From positions 248,001 through 312,000 of the forward strand of contig JAXHOK010000068.1 of NCBI GenBank assembly GCA_034519515.1: a stretch of 64,000 bases of DNA, in the 5' to 3' direction. Of this stretch, positions 24,557 through 33,945 are shown piece after piece (position 1 is the stretch's first letter; each line of letters begins with the position of its first letter). The translations under genes and the position numbers were made by a program. Source of the DNA: Arcicella sp034519515. GTDB taxonomy: Bacteria; Bacteroidota; Bacteroidia; Cytophagales; Spirosomataceae. The notes beneath the pieces were generated by a model. That model did not search any database and was not told where the DNA came from. It worked only from the letters and a program-made list of their open reading frames with translations.

Positions 24557-24892
24557 ATGGATGATTCTCAAATACAAATTTTTGCTCGATTTAATGCTTT
24601 GGAACAAAAACTCAAAGTATTAGTAGAGAGGTATGTTGAGATGAAACAGGCTTTTGGAGAAACCAAAGACGAAAATGAAAATCTTAAAAAAGTCCTAAAT
24701 GATACTTTAAAAGAGAATCAAGAATTACAGAAAAAATTAAACCAACAAGAGAAAAACTTTAAAAAATCAGATAAATTCACTAAGATTGCAGTAAATAATT
24801 TAAAAAGTACGGGCAACCCTGTCCAATTGAAAGAAAAACTTGACGAATATATTTTAGAAATAGAGAAATGTATTAGCCAACTTAGCAATTAG
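24557..24892 (+). CDS. Coiled-coil protein, possible ZapB-like division factor
   Basis: The 111-aa protein is almost wholly heptad-patterned between residues 10 and 70 (ALEQKLKVLVERYVEMKQAF, LKENQELQKKLNQQEKNF), followed by a short C-terminal helix. It is immediately upstream of zapA with the same orientation, as in other Bacteroidota where a short coiled-coil protein precedes ZapA. A role at the division ring is inferred from this context only. Confidence 0.6.
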   Translation: MDDSQIQIFARFNALEQKLKVLVERYVEMKQAFGETKDENENLKKVLNDTLKENQELQKKLNQQEKNFKKSDKFTKIAVNNLKSTGNPVQLKEKLDEYILEIEKCISQLSN

Positions 24893-24895
24893 TTT

Positions 24896-25011
24896 TTGAG
24901 TTAAAAAGTTAAAGAGTTAAAAAGTTAAAGAGTTGTAAAACACCCAATTGGATGATAACAGAGATTCTTTAACAATCCAACTTATTTAACTATTATAGCT
25001 CTTTTAACTTA
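24896..25011. repeat. Word repeat (AGTTAAAGAGTTAAAA type)
   Basis: Tandem words GTTAAAAAGTTAAAGA at 24896-24936 face complementary words (CTTTTAACTT...) near 24990-25011. It fills the coiled-coil/zapA spacer. Confidence 0.5.
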
Positions 25012-25017
25012 AACAAA

Positions 25018-25311
25018 ATGACCAAACCCATACCTTGCAATATCCTTGTCGGAACGGAGGCTTTTAGTCCTACGCCCGCCAACGTTGCCGAGGAGGAAAT
25101 CATTAGAAAAGCTGCCAAGTTGATTAACGAAAAAATCCAATATTATCAAGAAAGAAACGGTATTAAAAGTACCCAAAGGCTCTTGGCACTTTCAGCCTTG
25201 GATGTGGCAATGAGCATTTTGAAAACAGATATGCAAAACGACAGTTCGCAGAAGATAGTTTTGGATAGAATGTCATCCTTAGAATCCATTATTGATACTG
25301 TTATAGATTAG
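25018..25311 (+). CDS. zapA: Cell division protein ZapA
   Basis: The 97-aa protein has the N-terminal strand PCNILVGTEAFSPTP, then AEEEIIRKAAKLINEKIQ and a long C-terminal coiled-coil helix containing QRLLALSALDVAMSIL. This is the ZapA layout (globular head plus coiled-coil tail). ZapA crosslinks FtsZ filaments at midcell. Its neighbours, a coiled-coil gene upstream and rny downstream, repeat an arrangement common in the phylum. Confidence 0.82.
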   Translation: MTKPIPCNILVGTEAFSPTPANVAEEEIIRKAAKLINEKIQYYQERNGIKSTQRLLALSALDVAMSILKTDMQNDSSQKIVLDRMSSLESIIDTVID

Positions 25312-25539
25312 AAATTTCTCCTTCGTCATTACCCAATAATTTGAAAACTGAAAATCACATACTGATTTTTGTAGCTATTTAGAACAATTTTAAATTCATT
25401 ATTTTGATTATTCCTTACCGATGATTTAGAATTTATACTTAGTAAAATTAGAGCATAATTTTTTGATGAAATATAACCTTTGAAAATAATTATCAAATTA
25501 ATTAATCTCCAAATTGTCAAATTAAAATCTCCTTTCAAT

Positions 25540-25630
25540 TAGGCATTTGTCCGTTTTAGTACCATTTTTCCATTGGGTTTGTTTCGCACTGCAACCTTAC
25601 GCACGAACAAATCTACTAAAACGATATAAC
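25540..25630 (+). ncRNA. Structured segment between zapA and rny, possible 6S-like RNA
   Basis: An outer stem CGTTTTAGTA (25552-25561)/TACTAAAACG (25614-25623) is perfect over 10 bp. An inner stem TTTGTTTCG/CGAACAAA closes a loop, and an asymmetric bulge of about 16 nt lies on the 5' side. A long rod with a bulged centre, positioned after zapA, recalls 6S RNA, whose gene often follows zapA. It could instead be an rny 5'-UTR element. No profile search was possible. Confidence 0.35.
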
Positions 25631-25631
25631 A

Positions 25632-27263
25632 ATGCTCATATCCATTCTGGCCGCAGTGGCATCCCTGATTGCAGGACTTTTTGTAGGTAAAACTGTCTTT
25701 GCTAAAAACAGCGAGAAACTCGAAGAAATAGCCCTCGCCAAAGCCGCTGACCTTGTAAAAACTGCCGATGCCAAAGCCGCTGATATTGTAAAAACTGCCG
25801 AACTCCAAGCAGATGCTCTCAAACAATCCCGTATTCTGGAAGCCAAAGAGAAATTCTTGAAATTACGTTCAGAATTTGAAGAAGATTCGACCAAGAAAAA
25901 GCAAATTTTAGTTCAAAACGAACAGACTTTAAAAGACCGTGAACGCCAAATCCAGACTTCGATGGAGCAATCTAAACAAGCAATGGAACAAGCTAAACGC
26001 ATGGAAGCCGATCTGAATTCGCAACGTCAATCGCTTACTTCAAAGGAAGAGAATCTAAAAAGAAAAACCGAAGAAGCCGACAAGAAGAAAGCCGAAGCCG
26101 AAGAAATGTTGGCTGGACAAGTGGCTCAGTTAGAGAAAATTGCGGGTTTGACTGCTGCTGATGCCAAGCAACAATTGATTGATGCCTTGAAAGGCGAAGC
26201 CGAAACCAAAGCATCGGCAATGATTAAAACTACCATCGAAGAAGCAAAATTGACGGCAACCAAAGAAGCCAAAAAGATAGTTATTGAAACCATCCAAAGA
26301 ACGGCGGCTGAAAATGCAATTGAAAACTGCGTATCAGTTTTCAACATTGAATCAGACGATGTGAAGGGAAAAATCATTGGTCGTGAAGGGCGAAATATTC
26401 GTGCTTTGGAAGCTGCAACGGGTGTGGAATTTATTGTGGACGACACCCCAGAGGCAATTATTATCTCAGGTTTTGATCCCGTTCGCCGTGAAATTGCCCG
26501 TTTGTCGCTTCACCGTTTGGTGCAGGACGGACGTATTCACCCTGCTCGTATTGAGGAAGTTGTGGCGAAAACCAAGAAAAATATTGATGATGAAATCGTT
26601 GAAATTGGCGAGCGTACTGTCATTGATTTAGGGATTCACGGATTGCATCCAGAGCTTATTAGAATGGTTGGCAGAATGCGTTTCCGTTCTTCTTACGGAC
26701 AAAACCTTCTACAACATTCACGTGAAGTAGCCAAACTTTGTGCCACGATGGCGGCTGAACTTGGATTAAACGCTAAGTTGGCAAAACGTGCTGGTTTGCT
26801 CCACGATATTGGAAAAGTTTGGCACGAAGAAGCTGAACTGCCCCATGCTATTTTGGGAATGCAACTGGCAGAAAAATATAAAGAAAACGCTGAGATTTGT
26901 AACGCCATTGGAGCTCACCACGACGAAATTGAGATGACTTCAATGATTTCGCCCATCATTCAGGTTTGTGATGCCATTTCGGGTTCACGCCCAGGAGCAA
27001 GACGTGAAATGATGGAGTCGTATATGCGTCGTTTAAAGGAGTTGGAGGAATTGGCGGTAAGTTTTAAAGGTGTTCAGAAATGTTATGCCATTCAAGCAGG
27101 TCGTGAATTACGGGTTTTAGTAGATGCTGAAAACGTTTCGGATGAAAAAGCGGGCATGATTTCGTTTGATATTTCTCAGAAAATCGAAAAAGAAATGCAA
27201 TATCCAGGGCAAATCAAAGTAACGGTAATTCGTGAAATGAGAGCGGTGAATTATGCGAAATAG
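25632..27263 (+). CDS. rny: Ribonuclease Y
   Basis: The 543-aa endoribonuclease has an N-terminal membrane helix (about 1-20), a long Ala/Glu/Lys-rich coiled coil (25-205), a KH domain (VKGKIIGREGRNIRALEAAT), and an HD phosphohydrolase domain with LLHDIGKVWHEE and AHHDEIE. It initiates mRNA decay at the membrane. All domains look intact. A strong terminator follows. Confidence 0.95.
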   Translation: MLISILAAVASLIAGLFVGKTVFAKNSEKLEEIALAKAADLVKTADAKAADIVKTAELQADALKQSRILEAKEKFLKLRSEFEEDSTKKKQILVQNEQTLKDRERQIQTSMEQSKQAMEQAKRMEADLNSQRQSLTSKEENLKRKTEEADKKKAEAEEMLAGQVAQLEKIAGLTAADAKQQLIDALKGEAETKASAMIKTTIEEAKLTATKEAKKIVIETIQRTAAENAIENCVSVFNIESDDVKGKIIGREGRNIRALEAATGVEFIVDDTPEAIIISGFDPVRREIARLSLHRLVQDGRIHPARIEEVVAKTKKNIDDEIVEIGERTVIDLGIHGLHPELIRMVGRMRFRSSYGQNLLQHSREVAKLCATMAAELGLNAKLAKRAGLLHDIGKVWHEEAELPHAILGMQLAEKYKENAEICNAIGAHHDEIEMTSMISPIIQVCDAISGSRPGARREMMESYMRRLKELEELAVSFKGVQKCYAIQAGRELRVLVDAENVSDEKAGMISFDISQKIEKEMQYPGQIKVTVIREMRAVNYAK

Positions 27264-27337
27264 ATGATTAGAGGATAGATCATAGAGTTTAGATGCTGAT
27301 AGAGTAATACTCATCATTACTTTGTGTTCTGAAATCG

Positions 27338-27376
27338 TAAAAGGGCTTGCAGAGTTAAATCTGTAAGCCCTTTTTT
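27338..27376 (+). terminator. Intrinsic terminator after rny
   Basis: AAAAGGGCTTGCAGA-gttaaa-TCTGTAAGCCCTTTTTT is a near-perfect hairpin with a T-run. nrdB converges from the other side and could also use it. Confidence 0.85.
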
Positions 27377-27424
27377 ACTTTATTTTTTGGAAACTCTCTC
27401 TGTTCTCTAAAATCTATTCTCTAT

Positions 27425-28408
27425 CTAAAAATCCGCATCCATTGCAAATGCCATTGATTCTTTCTCTGACATTACACCTGATTTTTGATATTCTGCTACT
27501 CTCTTCTCAAAGAAATTAGTTTTGCCTTGTAATGAAATCATTTCCATGAAATCAAATGGATTTTGAGCGTTAAATTTCTTCTGTAAGCCCAAAGCTATCA
27601 ATAAACGGTCGGCAACGAATTCGATATATTCACACATCATACCAGCGTTCATACCAATCAAAGAAACTGGCAAAGCATCCGATACAAACTCTTTTTCAAT
27701 TTCAACGGCATCCAAAATGATGTCATAAATATTTTGCGGATTCAATTGGTTTTTGATGTGGTCGGTGTAAAGCATACACGCAAAATCACAATGTAAACCT
27801 TCGTCTCTTGAAATCAGTTCATTTGAGAATGATAGACCTGGCATCAAACCACGTTTTTTCAACCAAAAAATTGAGCAAAAAGAACCCGAAAAAAAGATTC
27901 CTTCCACCGCCGCAAAGGCAATCAAACGCTCGGCAAAGTTTCCGTTTTCAATCCAACGCAAAGCCCAATCAGCCTTTTTCTTTACACAAGGAATGGTATC
28001 AACTGCACGGAGCATTTTGTCTTTTTCAACAGGATTTTTGATGTAAGTATCAATCAGCAACGAGTACGTTTCTGAGTGAATATTTTCCATCATAATCTGG
28101 AAACCATAAAAACATTTTGCTTCGGCATATTGAACTTCTGAAAGAAAGTTTACCGCCAAATTTTCATTCACGATACCATCAGAGGCAGCAAAAAATGCCA
28201 ATACGTGCGAAATGAAGTGTTTTTCGCCATCGTTCAAACGGTTTTCCCAATCGTTTGTGTCTTGTGATAAATCAATTTCTTCGGCAGTCCAGAAAGAGGC
28301 TTCGGCTTTCTTATAGTATTGCCAGATGTCATTGTGCTTAATGGGAAATAGCACGAAACGGTTTGGGTCTTCAATCAAAAGGGGTTCAGCCTGCGAGTTG
28401 TTGGTCAT
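27425..28408 (-). CDS. nrdB: Ribonucleotide reductase small subunit (class I)
   Basis: The 327-aa R2 subunit has SFWTAEEIDLSQD (first metal ligand Asp/Glu), CFYGFQIMMENIHSETYSLL with the tyrosyl-radical region and Glu/His ligands, and RDEGLHCDFA near 215. It ends MDADF, like the conserved C-terminal tail that docks to NrdA. With the large subunit it makes deoxyribonucleotides. nrdA is not in the window. It is single-gene transcribed, converging on rny. Confidence 0.93.
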   Translation of the reverse strand: MTNNSQAEPLLIEDPNRFVLFPIKHNDIWQYYKKAEASFWTAEEIDLSQDTNDWENRLNDGEKHFISHVLAFFAASDGIVNENLAVNFLSEVQYAEAKCFYGFQIMMENIHSETYSLLIDTYIKNPVEKDKMLRAVDTIPCVKKKADWALRWIENGNFAERLIAFAAVEGIFFSGSFCSIFWLKKRGLMPGLSFSNELISRDEGLHCDFACMLYTDHIKNQLNPQNIYDIILDAVEIEKEFVSDALPVSLIGMNAGMMCEYIEFVADRLLIALGLQKKFNAQNPFDFMEMISLQGKTNFFEKRVAEYQKSGVMSEKESMAFAMDADF

Positions 28409-28767
28409 TGTTTTAGGTAAATTATAGCTTTATCTTGAAATATTTAAGGATAAGTAATTAATAAAATTACTCAGTAATTGGCGATTTGTCAGATTTAAAA
28501 CTAACGGTTGGATTATGAAATTTACTTTGTTTGGAATTCTAAACGAATATACGCATTAGAAGATAAATCGCTGATAAAATACTGATTAAAAATGATGATT
28601 TTTTATGAGTTCTTTATTTACCTTACTAATGATAGACTCGTGGAGTCTTAGGATAATTTGGGTGAAGTGTTAGCGTATATACACTCTACTATTTGAACAG
28701 TCAAAATGTTTTGATTTATGGATTAATATTTTCAAATTTATCAAAATATCAAAAACAAATTGAAATA
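28409..28767. other. Divergent intergenic region nrdB/SDR
   Basis: This 359-bp AT-rich stretch must hold promoters for both genes. I see no good TAnnTTTG box in either direction, no convincing NrdR box and no gene. An alternative upstream in-frame start for the SDR gene (28693) is unlikely because the longer N-terminus is not family-like. Confidence 0.5.
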
Positions 28768-29532
28768 ATGATACAAGATTTTTCAGGAAAAGTTGCCTTG
28801 ATAACGGGGGCAGCATCGGGTTTGGGTAGAGCAACGGCTCTTTTATTTGCTCAACGTGGGGCAAAAATAGTGGTTTCGGACATGGCAGAAGATGGCGGAC
28901 ATGAAACCGTAAAAATGATTCAAGATATGGGCGGTGATGCGGTATTTATTGCCTGTAATGTTGCCAAAGAAGATGAGGTTATCAACCTGATAACCAGGAC
29001 GGTAGAGGTTTACGGACGTGTCGATTGTGGCATCAATAACGCTGGAATCGGTGGGCTTTGGACTTCTTCGCACAAATATCCAACTGATAATTTTGAACAC
29101 GTAATGGCGGTCAATTCCACGGGCGTATTTATGTGTATGCGGGAGGAATTGAAAGTGATGATGCAGCAAGGTTCAGGGGCAATTGTGAATGTGGCTTCGG
29201 TGGCGGGTTTGTCGGGTTTTCCGAATAATGTGGCATATTCTGCCAGTAAACACGCTGTGGTGGGCATGACCAAATCGGCGGGTTTGGAATACGCCAAAAA
29301 GGGCATTAGGGTAAATGCGGCTTGTCCTGTGTTCACTATTACGCCCATGGTAACAGATATGTTTGATTTATTGGGGGATGATATGAAAGGCAAAATGGAA
29401 GCTGCAATTCCGATGAAACGCTTTGGACAACCCGAAGAGATTGCGGAAACGATTGTGTGGTTATGTTCAGATTCGGCTTCATTCATCACGGCTCATGCCT
29501 TGCCGATTGATGGCGGAATGATGGCGGGGTAA
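28768..29532 (+). CDS. Short-chain dehydrogenase/reductase (classical SDR)
   Basis: The start at 28768 (MIQDFSGKVALITGA) gives 254 aa with cofactor motif TGAASGLG, NNAGIGG, the catalytic Ser in ASVAG, YSASK (Tyr-x3-Lys) and the C-terminal LPIDGGMMAG. It is a complete classical NAD(P)-dependent SDR with unknown substrate; glucose-1-dehydrogenase-like or 2,5-dichlorocyclohexadienediol dehydrogenase-like relatives are the usual annotations. A terminator follows within 10 bp. Confidence 0.88.
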   Translation: MIQDFSGKVALITGAASGLGRATALLFAQRGAKIVVSDMAEDGGHETVKMIQDMGGDAVFIACNVAKEDEVINLITRTVEVYGRVDCGINNAGIGGLWTSSHKYPTDNFEHVMAVNSTGVFMCMREELKVMMQQGSGAIVNVASVAGLSGFPNNVAYSASKHAVVGMTKSAGLEYAKKGIRVNAACPVFTITPMVTDMFDLLGDDMKGKMEAAIPMKRFGQPEEIAETIVWLCSDSASFITAHALPIDGGMMAG

Positions 29533-29540
29533 ATTAAAAA

Positions 29541-29570
29541 AGCCATTCAGGACGCTCTGAATGGCCTTTT
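29541..29570. terminator. Bidirectional terminator SDR/smpB
   Basis: AGCCATTCAG-gacgct-CTGAATGGCC with A-run before and T-run after. Convergent genes end on both sides. Confidence 0.85.
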
Positions 29571-29571
29571 A

Positions 29572-30036
29572 TTAATCAATCATCCCTCTATCAAAACTCC
29601 GTTTTACATCTTTTTCTTTGATAGAATCTCGTTTGTCGTATAGTTTTTTGCCTTTGGCTAAGGCGATGTCTATTTTGGCAAAACCTCTATCTGAAATATA
29701 CATCCGAGTTGGAATGACGGTTAAACCAACGTCTTTGAGCTTGTTTGTGAGCTTTTTGAGTTCTCGTTTGTTCAGTAATAATTTACGGTCTTGGAGGGGT
29801 TGGTGGTTGTAATGCGTGCCTTCATCGTACTTGGCAATATTCATTTGACGAATGTATAATTCATCCCCCAAGAACAAACAATAAGCATCCGTCAAGTTTA
29901 CTTTTCCCTGACGAATTGACTTAATCTCTGTTCCCTTCAACATGACTCCTGCCGTATATTTTTCCAGAAAAGCATACTCAAAAGATGCCCTTCGATTTTT
30001 AATTTCTATATTTTTTTCTATTTTTTCTTTTGACAC
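29572..30036 (-). CDS. smpB: SsrA-binding protein
   Basis: The 154-aa protein has the N-terminal NIEIKNRRASFEYAFLEKYT, GVMLKGTEIKSIRQGKVNLTDAYC and the C-terminal basic tail KGKKLYDKRDSIKEKDVKRS typical of SmpB. It delivers tmRNA to stalled ribosomes. The ssrA gene itself is not in the window. Complete and of normal length. Confidence 0.95.
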   Translation of the reverse strand: MSKEKIEKNIEIKNRRASFEYAFLEKYTAGVMLKGTEIKSIRQGKVNLTDAYCLFLGDELYIRQMNIAKYDEGTHYNHQPLQDRKLLLNKRELKKLTNKLKDVGLTVIPTRMYISDRGFAKIDIALAKGKKLYDKRDSIKEKDVKRSFDRGMID

Positions 30037-30074
30037 AAGCTAAACAAGTTTTATGTTTGAATTATTTTTGCAGG

Positions 30075-30914
30075 CTATTCCATTTCTTTCCTCATTTTGA
30101 CCAAGTAATCAAGACTATATTTAACAATATTTGTTTCATCCTTATTTTCGTTAGGTTTGACTTTACGATAGGCTTCATCCATCAAATAAAAACCTAAATC
30201 AGCATCTTTATTATCAAAAAAACAACTTTTCCAAGATGCAGAATCATAATCATTTGTAAATGATATACCTTCTCCTGTCATTGCAAATGGAGAGTTTAGC
30301 CCATCAAATGAAATAAGCCCTCCTTTATTAATAGCGTAATTGTGATAGGCTATAAGGTAGTCAACATGACTAATTGACCTCTTTTTTATTTGTTCTTCTG
30401 TTTCTTTTATTGAGGGTGTTGTTCTCCAAGCATTATTTTTGATAGAAAAGGGATCGAATTTATCTTCTGAAAAATCTTGATTATCTGCGTGGAAATTTTC
30501 TGCAATACTAAAAATGTTAAAAAATGGAGCAGATTTAGATTTTTTTTGAAGCATATCGTAGGCAAATATTAAGGAGTCGTCCGTCAGTCTTATGATTGTA
30601 AAGTTAAATTGTTGGTTTTTAACTGTACAATTTATATCATCATTATTTACACGCTTCCATACTCCAATATTGAATTTTGAATAAATAGTTATCACCATTG
30701 TTCCATCTTCAAAAAATCTAATATAGTCATTATTATCCTTGTGAAATCGACTTAAATCATTTGAATAAAAATCAAAAGCAAATCTTCCTTTCGTTATGTC
30801 AGCAGAAGGATTAATTTTACCAATATCCCATTTTTTACATAACTTATCATCTGATTCGCTTTTACAAGAAATTGTAAATAATGAAATTGTTAATCCGAGT
30901 ATTAATTTTTTCAT
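30075..30914 (-). CDS. Lipoprotein of unknown function
   Basis: The 279-aa protein has a short signal and lipobox FTISC (Cys near 17). The mature part contains KWDIGKINPSADITKG and a beta-rich segment (RFFEDGTMVITIYSKFNIGVW), resembling lipocalin-like lipoproteins of Bacteroidota. A charged helical C-terminal half follows. No named family is recognised. Its codon use looks more AT-rich than flanking genes, which may indicate transfer, but this is only an impression. Confidence 0.65.
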   Translation of the reverse strand: MKKLILGLTISLFTISCKSESDDKLCKKWDIGKINPSADITKGRFAFDFYSNDLSRFHKDNNDYIRFFEDGTMVITIYSKFNIGVWKRVNNDDINCTVKNQQFNFTIIRLTDDSLIFAYDMLQKKSKSAPFFNIFSIAENFHADNQDFSEDKFDPFSIKNNAWRTTPSIKETEEQIKKRSISHVDYLIAYHNYAINKGGLISFDGLNSPFAMTGEGISFTNDYDSASWKSCFFDNKDADLGFYLMDEAYRKVKPNENKDETNIVKYSLDYLVKMRKEME

Positions 30915-30944
30915 GAAGAATTAATGGTTTAAACACGTTAAAAC

Positions 30945-32414
30945 CTATTTAGAGCTATAATTAGGAGCTTCCTTAGAGATTGAAATATCGTGCGGATGGC
31001 TTTCTTTGACCCCTGCTGAGGTGATTTTTACGAATTGTGCTTGTTTTAACGCCTCAATATTTCCTGCACCACAATAACCCATTCCAGCTTTTAGTCCGCC
31101 CACCATTTGATAAATAATTTCCGAAACTGAACCTTTGAAAGGTACTCTACCCACGATTCCTTCGGGTACTAATTTTTTAATATCATCTTCGGCATCTTGA
31201 AAATAACGGTCTTTTGACCCTTCTTCCATTGCCTCAACCGACCCCATACCTCGATACGATTTGAATTTACGACCTTCAAAAAGTACTACTTCACCTGGGG
31301 CTTCGTCTGTTCCTGCCAACATCGAACCCACCATGATTGAACTCGCACCGCCCGCAATTGCTTTTACAATATCACCTGAAAAACGTATGCCACCATCTGC
31401 CACGATGGGTACATCCAAATCTGCTACGGCTTTGGCGGCTTCGTAAACGGCTGATAGTTGGGGCATTCCTACACCCGCAATGATACGGGTCGTACAAATA
31501 CTACCAGGACCAACGCCCACTTTCACGGCATCCGCCCCTGCTTCTGCCAAAGCCCTTGCACCTGCACCCGTTGCCACATTTCCACACATCACATCAACGT
31601 TTGGATAGGCTGCTTTTACGGATTTTAAGGCTTCGATAACGCCTTTTGAATGTCCGTGGGCAGTGTCGATACTGATGACATCCACACCTACTTGCACGAG
31701 TGCCTTCACACGGTCGAGGATGTCAGGGGTTACTCCCACAGCCGCACCCACTCGCAAACGCCCGTGAGCGTCTTTACAAGCGTTTGGGTGGCTTTTTCGC
31801 TTGATAATATCTTTGTAAGTTACCAAGCCAATGAGTTTATAATCAGCATCAACGATGGGTAATTTTTCAATTTTATATTCTTGTAAAATTCCTTCGGCAT
31901 CTTCCAAAGATGTTCCTTTTTTGGCAGTAATCAAGTTCGCAGTCGTCATTACTTCCGTTACGGGGCGACTCATATTTTTCTGGAAACGCAAGTCACGATT
32001 GGTCAAAATACCGACTAATTTTCCTTCATTATCAATAATCGGAATACCACCAATCTTGGATTCACGCATGATTTTGTGAGCATCGCCAAGGGTTTTATCT
32101 TTCGTTAAAGTAACGGGGTCAATAATCATTCCCGACTCCGAACGTTTCACTTTTCTGACCTGTTCAGCTTGCTGGGCTATGGTCATATTTTTGTGAATAA
32201 TCCCGATTCCACCGCTTTGAGCCATCGCAATCGCCAGAGCCGCTTCGGTAACGGTGTCCATAGCTGCCGACAAAATGGGAACATTGAGCGTGATATTTTT
32301 GGTTAGTCGTGTTTGGGTACTAACTTCACGGGGAAGGACTTCGGAGTAGGCAGGAAGCAGAAGCACATCGTCGTAAGTGAGGGCTTCAAAAAGGAATTTT
32401 GATGAGTCTAACAT
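30945..32414 (-). CDS. guaB: Inosine-5'-monophosphate dehydrogenase
   Basis: The ATG at 32414 (MLDSSKFLFEALTYDDVLLL) is the usual start; a longer reading adds 19 unlike residues. The 489-aa enzyme has the TIM-barrel catalytic domain interrupted by two CBS domains (about 95-215), the catalytic loop VGPGSICTTRI with the active-site Cys, and the flap region with YRGMGSVEAM. It oxidises IMP to XMP, the committed step of GMP synthesis. Confidence 0.95.
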   Translation of the reverse strand: MLDSSKFLFEALTYDDVLLLPAYSEVLPREVSTQTRLTKNITLNVPILSAAMDTVTEAALAIAMAQSGGIGIIHKNMTIAQQAEQVRKVKRSESGMIIDPVTLTKDKTLGDAHKIMRESKIGGIPIIDNEGKLVGILTNRDLRFQKNMSRPVTEVMTTANLITAKKGTSLEDAEGILQEYKIEKLPIVDADYKLIGLVTYKDIIKRKSHPNACKDAHGRLRVGAAVGVTPDILDRVKALVQVGVDVISIDTAHGHSKGVIEALKSVKAAYPNVDVMCGNVATGAGARALAEAGADAVKVGVGPGSICTTRIIAGVGMPQLSAVYEAAKAVADLDVPIVADGGIRFSGDIVKAIAGGASSIMVGSMLAGTDEAPGEVVLFEGRKFKSYRGMGSVEAMEEGSKDRYFQDAEDDIKKLVPEGIVGRVPFKGSVSEIIYQMVGGLKAGMGYCGAGNIEALKQAQFVKITSAGVKESHPHDISISKEAPNYSSK

Positions 32415-32446
32415 GGCAAAAAACGTTGATTTTGTTATTTGCAAGA

Positions 32447-32454
32447 CAAAATTA
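32447..32454 (-). promoter_or_regulatory. Candidate -7 box for guaB
   Basis: On the minus strand TAATTTTG fits TAnnTTTG, 32 bp upstream of the guaB ATG. The -33 TTG is not at the ideal distance. Confidence 0.4.
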
Positions 32455-32576
32455 CGGTAAATTTTGTTCAATTAAAAATGTGGGTGATAAATTAGTGATT
32501 TCATATTTTTGCTAATTACTCAAACAGATTGCTTCCTATGTAAAAAGCACGGTCGCAATGACAGCATACTTGTATT

Positions 32577-33314
32577 ATGGATTATCATCTCATCACTTTA
32601 TTACTTTTATTAGCTTCCGTAGCCTTCCTTTATTCCTCAGTCGGACACGGTGGGGCGAGTGGTTATTTGGCAGTAATGACGTTAGTCGGGATTGCTCCGA
32701 ATATGATGAAATCTTCGGCTTTGGTGATGAATTTGGCGGTATCATTGTTTTCGTTTATTGGGTTTTATCGGGCTGGATATTTTAAATGGAAACTCTTTAT
32801 GCCTTTTGCTGTTGCGAGTATCCCGATGGCTTTTGTGGGTGGTACAATGACACTTTCAGATTCTATTTATAAGAAAATATTAGCAGTTTGTATCTTGCTA
32901 TCAATTATCCGAATGGTTTATCAATTCAAACAACAAGACGAACCAAATCGCCCGATTCCTTTGTGGGCAGGTTTGCTTTCGGGTGGAACGATTGGTTTGC
33001 TTTCGGGGATGTTGGGTATTGGTGGAGGTATTATTTTGAGTCCGTTGATGCTGTTAATGAATTGGGCAAAACTAAAAGAAACGGCTGCGGTTTCGGCTCT
33101 TTTTATCTTCGTAAATTCACTTTCGGGACTTTATGGACAGATGCAAAAAGGGGGAATTAATCTTACTGAAAACTTGCAATGGGCAGTTATGGCAACGATT
33201 CTGGGCGGTTTATTAGGTTCGTATTACGGCAGTCAAAAATTCAATATTCCTACGTTGAGGTATATGCTGGCAGTGGGTTTGGGAATTGCTTGTTTGAAGT
33301 TGATTTTTACTTAA
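32577..33314 (+). CDS. TauE/SafE family sulfite/anion exporter-like permease
   Basis: The 245-aa membrane protein has about seven hydrophobic segments and a two-fold repeated TauE motif: SSVGHGGASGYLAVM near the N-terminus and GLLSGMLGIGGGIILSPLML in the second half. The family exports sulfite, sulfoacetate or related anions, but the substrate cannot be read from sequence. Its stop overlaps the convergent cytochrome oxidase subunit III gene by 4 bp. Confidence 0.85.
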   Translation: MDYHLITLLLLLASVAFLYSSVGHGGASGYLAVMTLVGIAPNMMKSSALVMNLAVSLFSFIGFYRAGYFKWKLFMPFAVASIPMAFVGGTMTLSDSIYKKILAVCILLSIIRMVYQFKQQDEPNRPIPLWAGLLSGGTIGLLSGMLGIGGGIILSPLMLLMNWAKLKETAAVSALFIFVNSLSGLYGQMQKGGINLTENLQWAVMATILGGLLGSYYGSQKFNIPTLRYMLAVGLGIACLKLIFT

Positions 33315-33877
33315 TTACGCCACAATAAAAACGCAAAAAGGACAATCCACAGCACATCCACAAAATGCCAATAGAAAATAATTAGATTAATTTTGAGTTG
33401 ATTTGGAGGATTTACCGAATAAATAAAAGACTCGACATAAGACAATCTTTTGAGGGCTTCCACAAAAATTTTTATTAAGAAACCTAACCCAATCACAATA
33501 TGCAGAATATGTAATCCCGAAAGCATATAGATGAATCCTTTTGAGTTTCTCACGTCTCCATTTTGCGTAAATAATTGTTGCCAACCTATCAATTGAAGCA
33601 CAATGAAGGCAACTCCCAAAGATAAAGTCAGACCCATCAATACTCTGTAATTCAGATACTTATCTTCCTTAAAGTACATATTGGCAAGGTGCAATGTTAG
33701 ACTACTAATCACCATCAAGAGTGTACTGACCCAAAAGATTTTTGGAATTTCAATCTTCGCAAAACCCGCACCTGGGCGTTCTAAATTCAGATATGAAGTT
33801 AGTAAAAACAAAAACATCAACCCACTACCAAAAATGGCGAGTTGGAGCATAAATTTAAAAGGTTCTCTTCGTTGCAT
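33311..33877 (-). CDS. Cytochrome c oxidase subunit III family protein
   Basis: Start at 33877 (MQRREPFKFML) gives 188 aa with about five membrane segments. SGLHILHIVIGLGFLI and the terminal YWHFVDVLWIVLFAFLLW, with conserved His and Trp-x-Phe, are typical of COX3. The short five-helix form is common in Bacteroidota. Other oxidase subunits are not adjacent. An in-frame extension upstream is repeat-derived (TDCQSV, GLAVRLT) and is not accepted. Confidence 0.82.
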   Translation of the reverse strand: MQRREPFKFMLQLAIFGSGLMFLFLLTSYLNLERPGAGFAKIEIPKIFWVSTLLMVISSLTLHLANMYFKEDKYLNYRVLMGLTLSLGVAFIVLQLIGWQQLFTQNGDVRNSKGFIYMLSGLHILHIVIGLGFLIKIFVEALKRLSYVESFIYSVNPPNQLKINLIIFYWHFVDVLWIVLFAFLLWRN

Positions 33878-33881
33878 CAGT

Positions 33882-33945
33882 GTAAGACGGACTGCCAGTC
33901 CGTAGTATAAAGTTATTTGATTTACGGACTGGCAGTCCGTGTTAC
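33882..33945. repeat. Inverted repeat of the ACGGACTGCCAGTCCGT type
   Basis: Arms 33882-33904 and 33923-33945 are complementary with one mismatch, and each arm is itself a palindrome. It begins 5 bp upstream of the COX3 start, and the right arm reaches into the ispE stop. Similar words yield TDCQSV/GLAVR peptides in many genomes. Confidence 0.75.
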
